A DNA stretch of 59,893 nt from assembly GCA_002238445.1 (NCBI GenBank), contig MPML01000025.1, positions 1 to 59,893 of the forward strand, read 5' to 3'. This DNA comes from Caldilineaceae bacterium bin5. Lineage in GTDB: Bacteria; Chloroflexota; Anaerolineae; Caldilineales; Caldilineaceae. Each line of letters opens with the position of its first letter. The stretch's first letter is position 1. The notes beneath the pieces were generated by a model. It was not told where the DNA came from, did not search any database, and saw only the letters and a list, made by a program, of their open reading frames with translations. The translations under genes and the position numbers were made by a program. This document shows positions 24,340 through 35,365 of this stretch, piece after piece.

Positions 24340-24637
24340 AAGCCAGAGAGAGTTCACCCTTTGCCTGAGACAACTCTCCAGTGGCGAGGTCGGACAGATG
24401 CGCCGATTCGATCTCAGGAGGATTCTGGATGAATGGACGAAATTCTGGGGTTAAGCGAAAAAGATACGACATGATTTCGGCAGGTGGAGCGTGCCGAAGA
24501 TAGAGTTCCAGTGCTTCCTCAAGGTTGCCCAGAGCTTCTTCTGCTGTCTTGCCATGGCTCGAAATCTCCAGGCTGTCACACCGGGCCACATACGCTTCAC
24601 CCTCTCGCCAGATTGAGCATTCCAGTTTCCATTCCAT
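24332..24637 (-). CDS. hicB: HicB antitoxin, second pair
   Basis: A 101-residue protein: MEWKLECSIWREGEAYVARC DSLEISSHGKTAEEALGNLE EALELYL is the HicB fold. It is unrelated in detail to the hicB at 16004, so the two pairs were gained separately. The antitoxin gene comes first. Confidence 0.85.
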   Translation of the reverse strand: MEWKLECSIWREGEAYVARCDSLEISSHGKTAEEALGNLEEALELYLRHAPPAEIMSYLFRLTPEFRPFIQNPPEIESAHLSDLATGELSQAKGELSLAYA

Positions 24638-24753
24638 GTTCTTGTCTCTTGTTGTATGGTAGCTGACTGCCGTAATTTAGCGCAGGAGGAGCTGGGAAGT
24701 CAACAGGTACAGGATTGGGTGTGGCGGCCGTCACCCCTCGATGTTTCAGTCCC

Positions 24754-24963
24754 TCAGCCGTCGGGAAGCGCCCGCATACCTGCCGCTACCATGCGCGCGA
24801 TGATTCTGTCGGCCTCTGCCTGCTCCGCATCATAGCCGGGGAGAAACCGGATCGCCAGGTCGATGCCCTCGCCCGGCCCCTCCGCCCATGCGCCGGTCGG
24901 AGCGTAGGTGAACGGCGCCTCGATCGCCCGCAACGTGAACGCCACCATGTACCCCAGCCTCAT
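24754..24963 (-). CDS. Hypothetical protein, second gene of a two-gene operon
   Basis: A 69-residue protein whose ATG overlaps the stop of the upstream gene (ATGA). MRLGYMVAFTLRAIEAPFTY, then EGIDLAIRFLPGYDAEQAEA DRIIARMVAAGM. No family recognised. The tight overlap says it acts with the gene at 24960. Confidence 0.6.
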   Translation of the reverse strand: MRLGYMVAFTLRAIEAPFTYAPTGAWAEGPGEGIDLAIRFLPGYDAEQAEADRIIARMVAAGMRALPDG

Positions 24964-25391
24964 GACGCCCACCCCAGCGCAATGCCCATGTGCTGGTCAA
25001 GCAGGTCCGCGTCCACCCGGGCGAACCCTTCCCGGTGGCGCGCCCGGTAGGCTTGCCATTCCCGCCACGTCTCGACCAGGTCGGGCTCGGTTTGAGGGAG
25101 GATCTGCTCGATATGGAAACGCCGGCCGCGGTCATCCACCAAATCGAGCAGCCAGACATCGTCCTGGGACCAGGACACAACCTTGATCGTATGCGCATGC
25201 TGCCAGCCGTTGTTGTAACCGATCATCTTGTGGAATAGCCAGAACGAATCCCCGGCGACGCGCGTGACCAAGAAGCTGTCGACCAGGTCCAAATAGATCG
25301 GCTCCTCGTCACCCTCGGCCAGCGTCATAAAAGAACCGCCCTCGTTGAAAGGCGTAAACAGCGCCTGCAGGCGCTCCGTTTCAGCGCGCAT
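24960..25391 (-). CDS. Hypothetical protein next to the CRISPR array
   Basis: A 143-residue protein; ATG 25391 follows GGGAGG with an eight-base spacer and is preferred to the GTG seven codons upstream. It reads MRAETERLQALFTPFNEGGS, then β-rich sequence (IYLDLVDSFLVTRVAGDSFW, IKVVSWSQDDVWLLDLVDDR). No family recognised. It lies 100 bases beyond the old end of the CRISPR array; nothing shows that it belongs to the system. Confidence 0.6.
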   Translation of the reverse strand: MRAETERLQALFTPFNEGGSFMTLAEGDEEPIYLDLVDSFLVTRVAGDSFWLFHKMIGYNNGWQHAHTIKVVSWSQDDVWLLDLVDDRGRRFHIEQILPQTEPDLVETWREWQAYRARHREGFARVDADLLDQHMGIALGWAS

Positions 25392-25490
25392 AACCTGTTC
25401 CTCCCGTTCCACCTTCCGCCCCCGTCGGGGAGCTTTGAAATCCCGTATCTGCGGCAGACCCCCAGGAGTTTGTCCCGCTCCTCAGCCTCC

Positions 25491-28400
25491 GGTCTATCCC
25501 CGCGTGTACGGGGGAACCATCGGGGCTGAATCTCTTACTCTACCCGGCGAAGGTCTATCCCCGCGTGTGCGGGGGAACCTTGTTCGCGATAGTGTAGCCC
25601 AGGCGCTCTCTGGGTCTATCCCCGCGTGTGCGAGGGAACCAGCAGGGCAGCCGTCGTGTGGTCGCGGCGCCAGGGTCTATCCCCGCGTGTGCGGGGGAAC
25701 CCTGGGCTGTGCGAGGGCGCCGGCGGCGGGCTGAGGTCTATCCCCGCGTGTGCGGGGGAACCCTCAACCAGGTCCTGCAGCTGACGGGAGGCTGGGGTCT
25801 ATCCCCGCGTGTGCGGGGGAACCTATGAAACGATAACTGGGGGCGGCTTTGGCTCGGGTCTATCCCCGCGTGTGCGGGGGAACCTTCCGATCTCTTCCTC
25901 GAGCTCGAGCAGCTCGGGGTCTATCCCCGCGTGTGCGGGGGAACCACTGTGAGATCGTGGCCGCCGCCTTCGACGACCGGTCTATCCCCGCGTGTGCGGG
26001 GGAACCTGGCGTCCACGATCGAAAAGATGCGGGTAGGGAGGTCTATCCCCGCGTGTGCGGGGGAACCGGGAAGTCCTTTTTCAAGGCGTCCGTGTTCAGA
26101 GGTCTATCCCCGCGTGTGCGGGGGAACCTCTCCCTGGCAGGAATCACGACTTGCGCCCCCCGGTCTATCCCCGCGTGTGCGGGGGAACCATAACGGCCCC
26201 GCGCCGCGCCCGAGTATCACCGGGTCTATCCCCGCGTGTGCGGGGGAACCCCCTCTTCGCCCATCCCTTGCGCCGTCCGCTACGGTCTATCCCCGCGTGT
26301 GCGGGGGAACCTCAGCCGGCGCCTTGTACAGCTCAATCGTCGTGGGTCTATCCCCGCGTGTGCGGGGGAACCCCCGAGCTCGGCATAGCGGCCGCAACCG
26401 CCGCGGGTCTATCCCCGCGTGTGCGGGGGAACCCCCTTGCGCCGATGCCAAGCTGCCGCCGTCCGCGGTCTATCCCCGCGTGTGCGGGGGAACCACTGGG
26501 CACGTCGCGGGCTATGGCGCGGCGATAGGTCTATCCCCGCGTGTGCGGGGGAACCTGGCCCTCATGCCGCGGCCGCCGGCCTCGCCAGGGTCTATCCCCG
26601 CGTGTGCGGGGGAACCAGTACTCCACCAGCTCCCACTCTGTCCTTTGCCGGTCTATCCCCGCGTGTGCGGGGGAACCCCGCCACCGCCGAAGTATTGACC
26701 GACACCCAGGGGTCTATCCCCGCGTGTGCGGGGGAACCCTGCATTATGATCCCCCTCTCCTCTTTGCAAGGGGTCTATCCCCGCGTGTGCGGGGGAACCT
26801 GCGCCTCGACGATAGCCGCAGCAGCACCTTCCGGTCTATCCCCGCGTGTGCGGGGGAACCCTCCTCCGCTGTCCACTCCTGCACGGTCCAGAAGGTCTAT
26901 CCCCGCGTGTGCGGGGGAACCTTCCCCCGCGACGACGGAATAGCAGAGCGGACCGGTCTATCCCCGCGTGTGCGGGGGAACCGCTCCTCGCTCTGCGTCT
27001 GTCCCTGCTCCAGTAGGTCTATCCCCGCGTGTGCGGGGGAACCTGCTTGAGGTGAAGTCCGGGGCCACTCGCTTTCGGTCTATCCCCGCGTGTGCGGGGG
27101 AACCTTGCTCATTTAACCGCCTCCTCTTGTCTGATACGGTCTATCCCCGCGTGTGCGGGGGAACCCGCCTCATTGGGCCCGGCGCTGGTGAACCCGACGG
27201 TCTATCCCCGCGTGTGCGGGGGAACCAATCGGTGTTTTCACGATTTCCCAGAAGACAAAGGTCTATCCCCGCGTGTGCGGGGGAACCGATTTCACCGTCG
27301 GCAACGTCGATCTGCGCATCGGTCTATCCCCGCGTGTGCGGGGGAACCCTCTGCTTGAGGTAAATATCACGTCTGCGCAGGGGTCTATCCCCGCGTGTGC
27401 GGGGGAACCGGAGACGATGCGCGTCTGGCCGCTGCATATCCCGGTCTATCCCCGCGTGTGCGGGGGAACCTTCGTACATCAGCTTGAATTCGGCCATGCC
27501 GCGGGTCTATCCCCGCGTGTGCGGGGGAACCATATATGTCGAAAACGGTGCCCCGCTGTGAAAAGGTCTATCCCCGCGTGTGCGGGGGAACCTGCAGAAC
27601 CCATCAGCTGGCAGGCCAGTCACGGGGTCTATCCCCGCGTGTGCGGGGGAACCCGGCGTCCTGGATGCTGCCGTCCCTCAGTCGCGGGTCTATCCCCGCG
27701 TGTGCGGGGGAACCAGTGAATTTGCCCATTTTGGGTATTGACAAGTGGGTCTATCCCCGCGTGTGCGGGGGAACCTGCTCCGTGGTCTGTAGCAGAGGAA
27801 CAAATCGGGGTCTATCCCCGCGTGTGCGGGGGAACCTGCGTGCGTGCGTGCGGTCGACGAGCAGGACGGGGTCTATCCCCGCGTGTGCGGGGGAACCCAT
27901 CGCGGCCCAGGTCGGCCCGCGCCTCCCCGCGGTCTATCCCCGCGTGTGCGGGGGAACCCTCGCAGATGGGCCAGCAGATCCCCGTGCCCGCGGTCTATCC
28001 CCGCGTGTGCGGGGGAACCCGGCGCGCCTGGGGCGGGAGTACAAGGACCGGCGGTCTATCCCCGCGTGTGCGGGGAAACCTGGAAACACAGCAGCTAGCC
28101 GAAGCCGCCTTGAGGTCTATCCCCGCGTGTGCGGGGGAACCCCGTGAATGTAGTAGTAGTAGGTCGTGCTCGCGGGTCTATCCCCGCGTGTGCGGGGGAA
28201 CCGGCAACCGACGCCGGCTGTCGTGGTCGCCACAGGGTCTATCCCCGCGTGTGCGGGGGAACCCAGCGTGTGGTGACATACGCGCCCTGCCTTTCGGGTC
28301 TATCCCCGCGTGTGCGGGGGAACCCGCTATGGGGTGCTATGGGCCGCAGGTGGCAAAGGTCTATCCCCGCGTGTGCGGGGGAACCTGGTCAAGATAGAGA

Positions 28401-31400
28401 CCTCAAACATATCTGCGAGGTCTATCCCCGCGTGTGCGGGGGAACCAGCGTTGTTTGGCGCGTTGGGTTCTGGTGTCGGGGTCTATCCCCGCGTGTGCGG
28501 GGGAACCAATTCCCAAGCGTTATTGAGGCAAATACGCACCGGTCTATCCCCGCGTGTGCGGGGGAACCACGGCGATGCTGGGATCGGCGGTCCACCATTC
28601 CGGTCTATCCCCGCGTGTGCGGGGGAACCGTCATCGAGCTCGCCCGCAAGCTGGCCGAGGAGGGTCTATCCCCGCGTGTGCGGGGGAACCGCTCCGAGGC
28701 TTACTAGGAGGGCGGCGTGACGCGGTCTATCCCCGCGTGTGCGGGGGAACCCGGCTTGCGCTGCCCTTGCCGCCGCATATCTGGGGTCTATCCCCGCGTG
28801 TGCGGGGGAACCTGACCGATTATCCGCCGAGCAGCGCCAGCCGGCGGTCTATCCCCGCGTGTGCGGGGGAACCAGCGTTGTTTGGCGCGTTGGGTTCTGG
28901 TGTCGGGGTCTATCCCCGCGTGTGCGGGGGAACCACACGGAAGTCGTAGCTCGTGGTGGTGTCGAGGGGTCTATCCCCGCGTGTGCGGGGGAACCATCGC
29001 GCTGCTCGACGCGGGCGGGGAACCCGGAGGTCTATCCCCGCGTGTGCGGGGGAACCGCCCGTTCCCGCCGCCAGCACGAACCCTGAACGGGTCTATCCCC
29101 GCGTGTGCGGGGGAACCAAAAATACGCAATGACCAAGTATGGCTGGGAGAGGTCTATCCCCGCGTGTGCGGGGGAACCGGAGAGATGGGGGCAACCCACA
29201 TTTGCGGCGAAGGTCTATCCCCGCGTGTGCGGGGGAACCGCGGCCTTCTATTGGACGCTAACAACATCTACCAATCTATCCCCGCGTGTGCGGGGGAACC
29301 GCGGTCCAGTGTCTTCCTCATAGCCGGGTAGAAGGTCTATCCCCGCGTGTGCGGGGGAACCTCGAGAAAAAAACGAAGGAGGTAATGAAGTAACGGTCTA
29401 TCCCCGCGTGTGCGGGGGAACCGCGGTATTCAGTATGGCGGTCAGTCCGACGAAAGGTCTATCCCCGCGTGTGCGGGGGAACCACGTGGCGCGCAGACTG
29501 TCACTGTCGCCGGATAGGTCTATCCCCGCGTGTGCGGGGGAACCCATGTTTCGGTAGAGGGCTGGCGGCAGCCTACAGGTCTATCCCCGCGTGTGCGGGG
29601 GAACCTTGATCCGAACACCAGCATCCTGGCGGTCAGCAGGTCTATCCCCGCGTGTGCGGGGGAACCTCGACAGGGTCTATCTTCCAGAGCAGGTCATCGG
29701 GTCTATCCCCGCGTGTGCGGGGGAACCAAGTCACCGTCTGCTATTGCGCCGCCTGACGGGGGTCTATCCCCGCGTGTGCGGGGGAACCCCGTCCCAGCCG
29801 AGCGTGCCGCCGCCGATCTTCGGTCTATCCCCGCGTGTGCGGGGGAACCAAGACTCTTACCATAGAGGCTGTAAGGCTACAAGGTCTATCCCCGCGTGTG
29901 CGGGGGAACCGCATACGGTGACCAGAACCGCATAGACGGGCGAGGTCTATCCCCGCGTGTGCGGGGGAACCCGTCGCCCGCAATCTGGGCGAGGGTTACG
30001 CCCGGGTCTATCCCCGCGTGTGCGGGGGAACCTATCACACCGAGATCATACGGGGGAAGTATCGAGGTCTATCCCCGCGTGTGCGGGGGAACCGCCACCA
30101 GCCACTCACCGTGCGGGATCCTCTCCGGTCTATCCCCGCGTGTGCGGGGGAACCGCTGTCCAAATAAGCGGCCCTGCGACAGGTGCAGGTCTATCCCCGC
30201 GTGTGCGGGGGAACCCCACAACTACCTGTGGCGTATCAGGCAAAAGCAGGTCTATCCCCGCGTGTGCGGGGGAACCTTTCAGCCAGTCCTTATCGGTACC
30301 CTCGTCGAAGGTCTATCCCCGCGTGTGCGGGGGAACCAAAAATACAGCTGCCTAATGCTTGATTTGGGAAGGTCTATCCCCGCGTGTGCGGGGGAACCCG
30401 GACGATGCAGTCGTTAATCAAGACACGAAAAGGTCTATCCCCGCGTGTGCGGGGGAACCTACGCTTACGCTCCGTCGGAGTAGCGGAAGCACGGTCTATC
30501 CCCGCGTGTGCGGGGGAACCCGTAGGCAAATCGTAGGCAAATCGTATGAAAGAGGTCTATCCCCGCGTGTGCGGGGGAACCAACTGATGAGCGCCCTTTC
30601 CGTATAACTCTGAAGGTCTATCCCCGCGTGTGCGGGGGAACCCAGATCCCGCAAACCGACCACTCGGACACAAAAGGTCTATCCCCGCGTGTGCGGGGGA
30701 ACCCCGGCTCCAGGCGGTCGAATCCAAGATGGCCGAGGTCTATCCCCGCGTGTGCGGGGGAACCATCCTCAGCCGTCCAGGTGTACGTGGTCGCACCGGT
30801 CTATCCCCGCGTGTGCGGGGGAACCAGTGACGATCGATTGGCGGACTGGCTCGAAGGAGGTCTATCCCCGCGTGTGCGGGGGAACCTGGTCGGGCGTCGC
30901 CTCGTCCAGCAGCATGAGGGGTCTATCCCCGCGTGTGCGGGGGAACCGCGATAAGTCCTCGACCAATACCCTATCAGTCAGGTCTATCCCCGCGTGTGCG
31001 GGGGAACCAGGGTCTTGACTTTCATGGCCGCCTGCGCCGACGGTCTATCCCCGCGTGTGCGGGGGAACCTCTTCCCGACGAGCGGCAGGTCCTGCATACC
31101 GAGGTCTATCCCCGCGTGTGCGGGGGAACCTCGAGGAGCCGAAGGACGGCATCCGATCGGGCGGGTCTATCCCCGCGTGTGCGGGGGAACCCGCCGCCGG
31201 TTGCGGCCGGCAGAGTGAAAATCGGGTCTATCCCCGCGTGTGCGGGGGAACCAAAAATCACAAAACGGAGAAAATCATGCGAAGAGGTCTATCCCCGCGT
31301 GTGCGGGGGAACCAGGAAGCCCCCGCCTTCTCTCTCTCACATGGAGGGTCTATCCCCGCGTGTGCGGGGGAACCGAAACGTTTAAGCGCAGCATTTGAGA

Positions 31401-33997
31401 TTCACGGGGTCTATCCCCGCGTGTGCGGGGGAACCTTCTCCGGCCAGGTGTGCAGCGCATCTGAGACCGGTCTATCCCCGCGTGTGCGGGGGAACCGATA
31501 AGGAGGTCCCAGGCGTGTTCCCGGAGCCGGGTCTATCCCCGCGTGTGCGGGGGAACCCCGGACAACGAATGCGAACTGTGCGGAGACGAAGGTCTATCCC
31601 CGCGTGTGCGGGGGAACCCACGAAGAAGTGCTCTCTTCCCGGTAGCGCAGAGGTCTATCCCCGCGTGTGCGGGGGAACCCGGATGGTGAGAGAGGAACAA
31701 GCGGCTCACCCGGGTCTATCCCCGCGTGTGCGGGGGAACCCCGCCAGCGTCCCTACTCTTTCCGACGTCCATGGGTCTATCCCCGCGTGTGCGGGGGAAC
31801 CTGGTCATGGCGGTGTCTCCTAGTACCATTCATCGGTCTATCCCCGCGTGTGCGGGGGAACCACGGCCAGAGAGGTCAACTGCCGCAACAAGTAGGGTCT
31901 ATCCCCGCGTGTGCGGGGGAACCTTACCTCCATTGGTCCTGGTAAGAATGCCATTAGGTCTATCCCCGCGTGTGCGGGGGAACCACCGTTGACTTGTCCG
32001 GGACGCGCTAGGCATTGGGTCTATCCCCGCGTGTGCGGGGGAACCTCCGCCTGGCGAGAGAACGGCAGCAGAAACGGGGGTCTATCCCCGCGTGTGCGGG
32101 GGAACCGCCTCCCTCTTTCCGCCGATGAGCGACGACGAGGGTCTATCCCCGCGTGTGCGGGGGAACCCCATCACGCCGTTGCTTGGCCCGCCGGCTGTGA
32201 GGTCTATCCCCGCGTGTGCGGGGGAACCCTGGAGTTGTTCGGTGGCGGCGGCAATCGTGATGGTCTATCCCCGCGTGTGCGGGGGAACCGCTCTATGGCC
32301 CGCTCCTCGCACTTGCGGTGGCGGTCTATCCCCGCGTGTGCGGGGGAACCCGTCAGCATCAACGAGAGCCCGTAGGATCATGGGGTCTATCCCCGCGTGT
32401 GCGGGGGAACCGATGAGGCCCCCGATCGCGGTTCCGATGATCAAGGTCTATCCCCGCGTGTGCGGGGGAACCCATCCAGCCTGTTTGCCAGCTGCTCGAA
32501 CTCCAGGTCTATCCCCGCGTGTGCGGGGGAACCCCAAAAGGATGACCAGGACCGTTTTTTTCATAGGGTCTATCCCCGCGTGTGCGGGGGAACCTGCCAT
32601 GCCGATATGTCGCGCAGCGGCCCGTATGGTCTATCCCCGCGTGTGCGGGGGAACCTCTTTCCAGTTGCCGATGATGCCGACGTACTGGGGTCTATCCCCG
32701 CGTGTGCGGGGGAACCAGCGATTTTCTCAGGTTCGTTAGCGAAATCCACGGTCTATCCCCGCGTGTGCGGGGGAACCATGCTCGTCGACGGCGCCGGCGC
32801 CGCCTGGCAGGGTCTATCCCCGCGTGTGCGGGGGAACCCCAAGGCGGCCGCGGCACGGGCCGAACTGGCCAGGTCTATCCCCGCGTGTGCGGGGGAACCT
32901 TCCCCCGAGCGGACTTGTCACGGGCGTGTCCGGGTCTATCCCCGCGTGTGCGGGGGAACCCCTATGAAGAGATCAAAAAATCCTGGCATATGGGGTCTAT
33001 CCCCGCGTGTGCGGGGGAACCCGGCGGCGCCTTTGGCCTATGCGGCCGCTTGTCGGTCTATCCCCGCGTGTGCGGGGGAACCGGTCTTGTAGAGGTCGTA
33101 GACAGCCCAGCGGTGGGTCTATCCCCGCGTGTGCGGGGGAACCTTTTGCATAGCTTTGGGGGAGGTAGGGGCGAGGGGTCTATCCCCGCGTGTGCGGGGG
33201 AACCCTGAGCCTGTGGTCGGCGTCGGGGCATGTGCAGGGTCTATCCCCGCGTGTGCGGGGGAACCCGGCGGCGAGGGTCTGGTAGCTGGTGCGCTCCAGG
33301 TCTATCCCCGCGTGTGCGGGGGAACCGCGGCGATCCACACGAAGGCGCTGCTCGACAACGGTCTATCCCCGCGTGTGCGGGGGAACCCTGTTGTTGGCGT
33401 GTTCCATGTCAGCTCGATGGGGTCTATCCCCGCGTGTGCGGGGGAACCTCCCCGGCGGCGGCGCAACATCATCATTCCAGGGGTCTATCCCCGCGTGTGC
33501 GGGGGAACCGGTGGTGGCTAGCCCATCCCGGACGGAAATTTCGGTCTATCCCCGCGTGTGCGGGGGAACCGCCAGACGGCAAGGAGAAGTCCGATAAGGA
33601 GAGGGTCTATCCCCGCGTGTGCGGGGGAACCAAACGGATGGTCTGCCGAGGCCACCGCCACAACGGTCTATCCCCGCGTGTGCGGGGGAACCATGTTCGA
33701 GGGTGCGAAGGTGCGAGGGTGCGAAGGTCTATCCCCGCGTGTGCGGGGGAACCGCGATGGGCCAGGCCGGTCCGGGCTCCAGCATCGGTCTATCCCCGCG
33801 TGTGCGGGGGAACCCCGCTTGGGCTTGTTCTTCGGCATACATCCTCCGGTCTATCCCCGCGTGTGCGGGGGAACCCGTCCTGCAGTCGCCAGCGCAAAGT
33901 AAAGCGGGGGTCTATCCCCGCGTGTGCGGGGGAACCGCGTGTTCATGCTCTCGGCTCCTATCCGGTCAAGGTCTATCCCCGCGTGTGCGGGGGAACC
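25491..33997 (-). CRISPR. Type I-E CRISPR array, 140 repeats and 139 spacers
   Basis: The 28-bp repeat reads on the plus strand GGTCTATCCCCGCG followed by TGTGCGGGGGAACC. The unit length is 61 bp throughout (checked at a dozen points), so every spacer is 33 bp; 8479 bp between first and last repeat starts is exactly 139 units. By comparison with the Escherichia coli repeat the transcribed strand is minus (GGTTCCCCC ... GGGGATAGACC), with the leader next to cas2. Variant repeats are at 25491 (GTGTAC), 25613 (GCGAGGG), 28053 (GGGGAAACC) and 29273 (first GG is AA). Two of the four variants lie at the left end, as expected of the oldest end. Spacers 28447-28479 and 28874-28906 are identical. Confidence 0.98.
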
Positions 33998-34044
33998 CCT
34001 AAGCGATCTTTACTTGTTCTTACCTTCGCTATAGGGGTAACACC
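33998..34044 (-). promoter_or_regulatory. Very short CRISPR leader
   Basis: Only 47 bases separate the newest repeat from the stop of cas2. They are AT-rich (TCTTTACTTGTTCTTACC on the plus strand). A promoter and integration motifs must lie here or within the end of cas2. Confidence 0.6.
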
Positions 34045-34332
34045 TTAATTGTACTTCACCAGGTAAACACCGTCAGCATCGACTATCTCCTTGGGCGCCT
34101 CTCCCAGTACCTGAATTCGCTGACCGCCCACCGCTGACGGTTCCCGCCAGGTCATTACGATCGAGCCCTGCCGCATCTCTTCAAACCACGCGGCAAGTAC
34201 GTCCCATACCCTTCTTCGTATTCCGCTTGTCATGTTGGGCGACGTGTATACGCCAGGCGCTATTTCCAACATGGCCGAGGCGAGAAAGCCCCGATACCGC
34301 GCCGCCACATTGATCGTAACCACAACCGTCAT
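34045..34332 (-). CDS. cas2: Cas2, type I-E
   Basis: A 95-residue protein of the type I-E subfamily: MTVVVTINVAARYRGFLASA, EIAPGVYTSPNMTSGIRRRV WD, GSIVMTWREP. With Cas1 it forms the integration complex that adds new spacers; Cas2 is the structural core. It overlaps cas1 by four bases (ATGA) and is the last gene before the leader. Confidence 0.95.
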   Translation of the reverse strand: MTVVVTINVAARYRGFLASAMLEIAPGVYTSPNMTSGIRRRVWDVLAAWFEEMRQGSIVMTWREPSAVGGQRIQVLGEAPKEIVDADGVYLVKYN

Positions 34333-35261
34333 CGGCCACCCCCTGATTCTCGCTGCGCCCGGGACGGCAGTTCCTGGACGGGCGCGATGTCTTCAAACAG
34401 TTTTTTGATGCGGTCGATCATTTCCGGAATAACGCGCTGGCTTTGAAGCATCTTTCCCGCCGTCTTGCGGGCCTGTCTCTCGACGTCCAGTTTCGGATTC
34501 TCCATCACAGCCTTGGCGGACTGGAACGCGGCGGGAAGCAGAACGGTGTCACGAAACAGGTCGGCAATGTCCAGCGCGAAGGCGTCTCCGCTATGTTCGT
34601 GAATGAAGCCCAGCTGCGGAATCGCGCCCACAGCCGTCACCGCAATCACGGCTGCGGAGGTTACGGCAACCGAGGCGTGGTTGATGGCCTGATTCGGAAT
34701 GTCCGCGGCCAAAGGTTTTTTGCGGTCATAACGGCGTCCCTTCCATATGATGCCGTAGCGCTGGGCCAGGTTTTTGTAGGTCTGCCTCATGCGTGCACCC
34801 TCAATCCCGCGCAGAATGTCTATCTCGGTGTGCGGAACCAGCTCGCCCAGCCGCATCGCGTACATCCGGCGGGCGATGATGATGCGGCTGCCGGCGGCGT
34901 CGCCCCAGGCCCGCATCTGCCGGCGGGCCGTGTCCGAGCTGTCCGGCATGAGCGGCGGCGCGGTGTAGCAGCGGACACCGTCCTCGCCCACGGCGACCAG
35001 GGCGGTGCCGTGGCGCGCCATCAGACGCAGGGCGTCATGGCTCACAGTCGAGCCCGGCCCAAGCAAAATCATCGAAAGCGTTTGAAACGGAATGCCGTAT
35101 TGCCCGCTTTCCAGCGGGCTCTTCGCATCGGCCGAGCCGTCCCGTTCGAACCGAAGCGTCCCGTCCCGCACGGTCAGAGCCCCCCGCGACAGCCACAGGA
35201 GGCCGTGGCGGTCGGCGTGCGGGATGCGGGCGGTCTCGAGTCCAAGTCTTCCAGGAAGCAT
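34329..35261 (-). CDS. cas1: Cas1, type I-E integrase
   Basis: A 310-residue protein with the metal ligands Glu 154 (RGIEGARMRQ), His 221 (GFIHEHSGDAF) and Asp 234 (DIADLFRD); their spacing (67 and 13) is the same as E141, H208 and D221 of the E. coli enzyme. The start follows GAGGAG. The C-terminal 30 residues (EDIAPVQELPSRAQRESGGG) are a flexible tail. Adaptation is therefore expected to work. Confidence 0.97.
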   Translation of the reverse strand: MLPGRLGLETARIPHADRHGLLWLSRGALTVRDGTLRFERDGSADAKSPLESGQYGIPFQTLSMILLGPGSTVSHDALRLMARHGTALVAVGEDGVRCYTAPPLMPDSSDTARRQMRAWGDAAGSRIIIARRMYAMRLGELVPHTEIDILRGIEGARMRQTYKNLAQRYGIIWKGRRYDRKKPLAADIPNQAINHASVAVTSAAVIAVTAVGAIPQLGFIHEHSGDAFALDIADLFRDTVLLPAAFQSAKAVMENPKLDVERQARKTAGKMLQSQRVIPEMIDRIKKLFEDIAPVQELPSRAQRESGGGR

Positions 35262-35298
35262 CTCTCTTTCCCTTCTCCTCTATCGTGGTTCGTGCGGC

Positions 35299-35321
35299 GG
35301 TTCCCCCACACAAGGCGGATA
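35299..35321 (+). repeat. Partial CRISPR-repeat-like sequence between cas1 and cas6e
   Basis: GGTTCCCCCACACAAGGCGG matches 16 of the first 20 positions of the crRNA-strand repeat, but the stem is lost and the 3' handle is not kept. It is in the 104-base gap upstream of cas1. It could be a relic of an old array or chance. Confidence 0.35.
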
Positions 35322-35365
35322 TTCAGTTGTTAAGGTTCGATGGGTCCGGGCCCGTCTGGTTTCCT

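Noticed and set aside
29118..31285. Three spacers that share AAAAAT at one end (29118, 30338, 31253)
   Set aside because: Only six A/T-rich bases are shared; probably chance among 139 spacers.
25345..34048. Long plus-strand frames with repeated PRVCGGT, IPACAGEP and LSPRVRGN peptides
   Set aside because: They are translations of the CRISPR repeat in three frames; the 61-bp period is not a multiple of three, so the peptides rotate.
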